Source of the DNA: Owenia fusiformis
Taxonomy: Eukaryota; Annelida; Polychaeta; Sabellida; Oweniidae
Length of the DNA: 64,000 bases
Assembly: GCA_903813345.2 (NCBI GenBank)
Contig: CAIIXF020000006.1
Span: 6,806,989-6,870,988, forward strand
Direction: 5' to 3'
The notes under the pieces were generated by a model, which saw only the letters and a program-made list of their open reading frames with translations, searched no databases and was not told the origin of the DNA. Below are positions 62,472-64,000 of this stretch, piece by piece. Both the position numbers and the translations under genes were made by a program. Position 1 is the stretch's first letter, and every line of letters starts with the position of its first letter.

Positions 62472-62676
62472 TACAGTACAGTAAAACCTGTCCAATTTAA
62501 ACGATACCCGAAGGATACACCGGGGATGATACCAGTCAAACGAAGCATAAATCTGTAAATTGATTATTGGAGTGAAGAAATGTTCATAATGGAGATTTCA
62601 CTCTCCCGTGGTTGACTTTGAGCCCGACTTTGATAGAGGTTTCATGTTTGTTAGAGACATGTTTTACTGTACTGTA
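62472..62676. mobile_element. Pogo/mariner-like MITE (205 bp) just upstream of the Crumbs promoter
   Basis: Inverted ends TACAGTACAGTAAAACCTGT (left) and ACATGTTTTACTGTACTGTA (right) are almost perfect. CAGTAAAAC-type ends next to TA are characteristic of pogo/Tigger-like Tc1-mariner elements. The body has no transposase. Confidence 0.75.
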
Positions 62677-64000
62677 CTTTTTCAACATGAGTTAACTCTT
62701 GGATGTAATTTTCAGGTCATCGTTTGTGCTGGCACTGACAAGCCTAACAGCAAGTCATTCTAACCCTTTCAGGTTTTATATTTCACTGATGTCTGGTAGT
62801 GTACAAGTCTGTGAAATGTGTGAAGGCAAATACATGTAGTATGAGATCATCTTGTATCAAGTTCCTGCTCCCCCTCCCAATTTATATTTCCTGAAGCTTG
62901 TGTTTTGAAGAATATGGGATCACCATACATCATACTGCATTCTTGATATTCTTCAGAAATAGAACTTCTCTGAGCTGGACTGTAGAAGTCTAAGAAAGTC
63001 TAAGATTGGGTGTTACATCTAAGATGGGGGTGTATGTATATGTTTATAAGAGTAGGACTAAATACATTATTGCTTTAACCATGCCTTAACCATTCAGAAT
63101 ATAATGATAAGGTATACTGTAGATTACTTTAATTTGTCGCATCTTAAAAAGCGAATTCCAAATCCAATAATCTTATACCTTACCCTAATCCCATATTAGG
63201 AAAGGAGATAACCAATATAATGATGATCAAAATGACAACTAGTCAATTATCTAGTTAAAATCGAATAAATCTGCCCTATGAAATAACCATCAATGTTCTA
63301 AAATTCACCAAATTAAATACAACTCAATTAACCCAATTTACAGTATGACGATCAGTTCATTTAAACCCAGAGGGACATTATTCAGGTATGATATAAAAAA
63401 GTTACAATATGATAAATTCATTGGGTTAAGTGCTTCCAGGTCAGGAATGATAATGTAATTGTTCAAGTACATTGGGAATCTGTGTGTGGGATGAGATGAA
63501 AGTTGAGTTCCTATTGATGGTATTAAATGGTACATCTCCATTTCACTATTATAATTTGCAGAGCTTTTTAGAAAACCCATGGGCATCATGCCCATTGATA
63601 CCCATTTGTCCCATTCTAGCAACATAGAATAATTATAATTTTGTTTTAAACGGTACATTTTATTTCATGATTAATTGCTTTTCTACTCTACATAATTGTT
63701 ATAATACATGTATCTAAATACACGATACTAATACAGGCTTTACATTATATAAAAGGCTTTACATTAACATGATTTCTAACTTTTCATTAAAGGTACTTTA
63801 AATATGGGCTTTTAGGTTCTATCCCATACTGGGCAAACATCAACTCTTTCACAGCCTCTTCCACACCATCAATGGGTAGGGGTTAAAGAAAATATATTTG
63901 AATTTGAATTAATATTTAAATTGATTCAGAATTAGATATTTCCTCATGCATTACATTCACATCTTCTGCCCTTTTGTACTGCAAAATGTCCAATCATCAC
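62677..64000. other. Upstream flank of the Crumbs gene
   Basis: No identified gene. A minus-strand open frame of 106 codons at 63338-63658 (MYRLKQNYNYSMLLEWDKWV..) has no family signature I recognise and is AT-rich; it could be chance or a transposon relic. Confidence 0.4.

Noticed and set aside
63338-63658. 106-codon minus-strand frame upstream of Crumbs
   Set aside because: No recognisable motif, AT-rich codons, no splice context; mentioned only as unassigned.

Overview
The window is animal (metazoan) nuclear DNA: AT-rich, long introns with GT..AG junctions, many short inverted-repeat transposons and minisatellites, and EGF/laminin-G exons. The species cannot be named from the sequence; the repeat landscape suits a marine invertebrate (an ambulacrarian, cephalochordate or lophotrochozoan), which is inference only. 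All recognised coding sequence lies on the minus strand, so the genes read from high to low coordinates.

Main gene: a complete Crumbs homologue (apical polarity determinant). I could build 35 coding exons from the ATG at 62246 to the TGA ending at 12375. All splice phases agree and the total is 7521 nt, a 2506-residue protein: signal peptide, N-terminal laminin-G (LamG) domain, about 23 EGF repeats, LamG, EGF, LamG, EGF, LamG, about 14 more EGF repeats, a Thr/Ser-rich stalk, one transmembrane helix and the canonical 37-residue Crumbs tail ending ERLI. A separate signal-peptide exon (27214-27281), in the right phase to splice to exon 24, predicts a short isoform of 647 residues with EGF repeats, transmembrane helix and tail but no LamG domain.

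Second gene: the first two coding exons (6874-6939 and 2742-2835) of an ABCA-subfamily transporter closest in memory to ABCA2; the rest lies beyond the left edge. Both genes have the same palindrome GTCACGTGAC close upstream of the start codon.

Layout: 1-2741 ABCA intron holding a ~2 kb foldback-type composite element; 2742-6939 ABCA exons 1-2; 6940-12374 intergenic, with the ABCA promoter, small transposons and the Crumbs 3' side; 12375-22348 Crumbs exons 35-25; 22274-23872 an array of 21 copies of a 75-bp unit made of a splice acceptor plus half an EGF exon; 25353-25482 exon 24; 25483-36835 an 11-kb intron with the alternative first exon, a promoter-like block (29100-29400) and transposons; 36836-41992 exons 23-17, including a 1.7-kb exon with two LamG domains; 41993-46351 a large intron; 46352-56592 exons 16-3; 56593-57440 a 21-bp minisatellite abutting the exon 3 acceptor; 60247-62246 exons 2 and 1; 62247-64000 promoter and upstream DNA.

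The most unusual theme is repeated tandem amplification at splice sites of this one gene: 21 near-identical acceptor/half-exon copies at exon 25, two decayed acceptor/half-exon copies at exon 6, a 21-bp array in register with the exon 3 acceptor, and repeated donor-like sites beyond exon 27.
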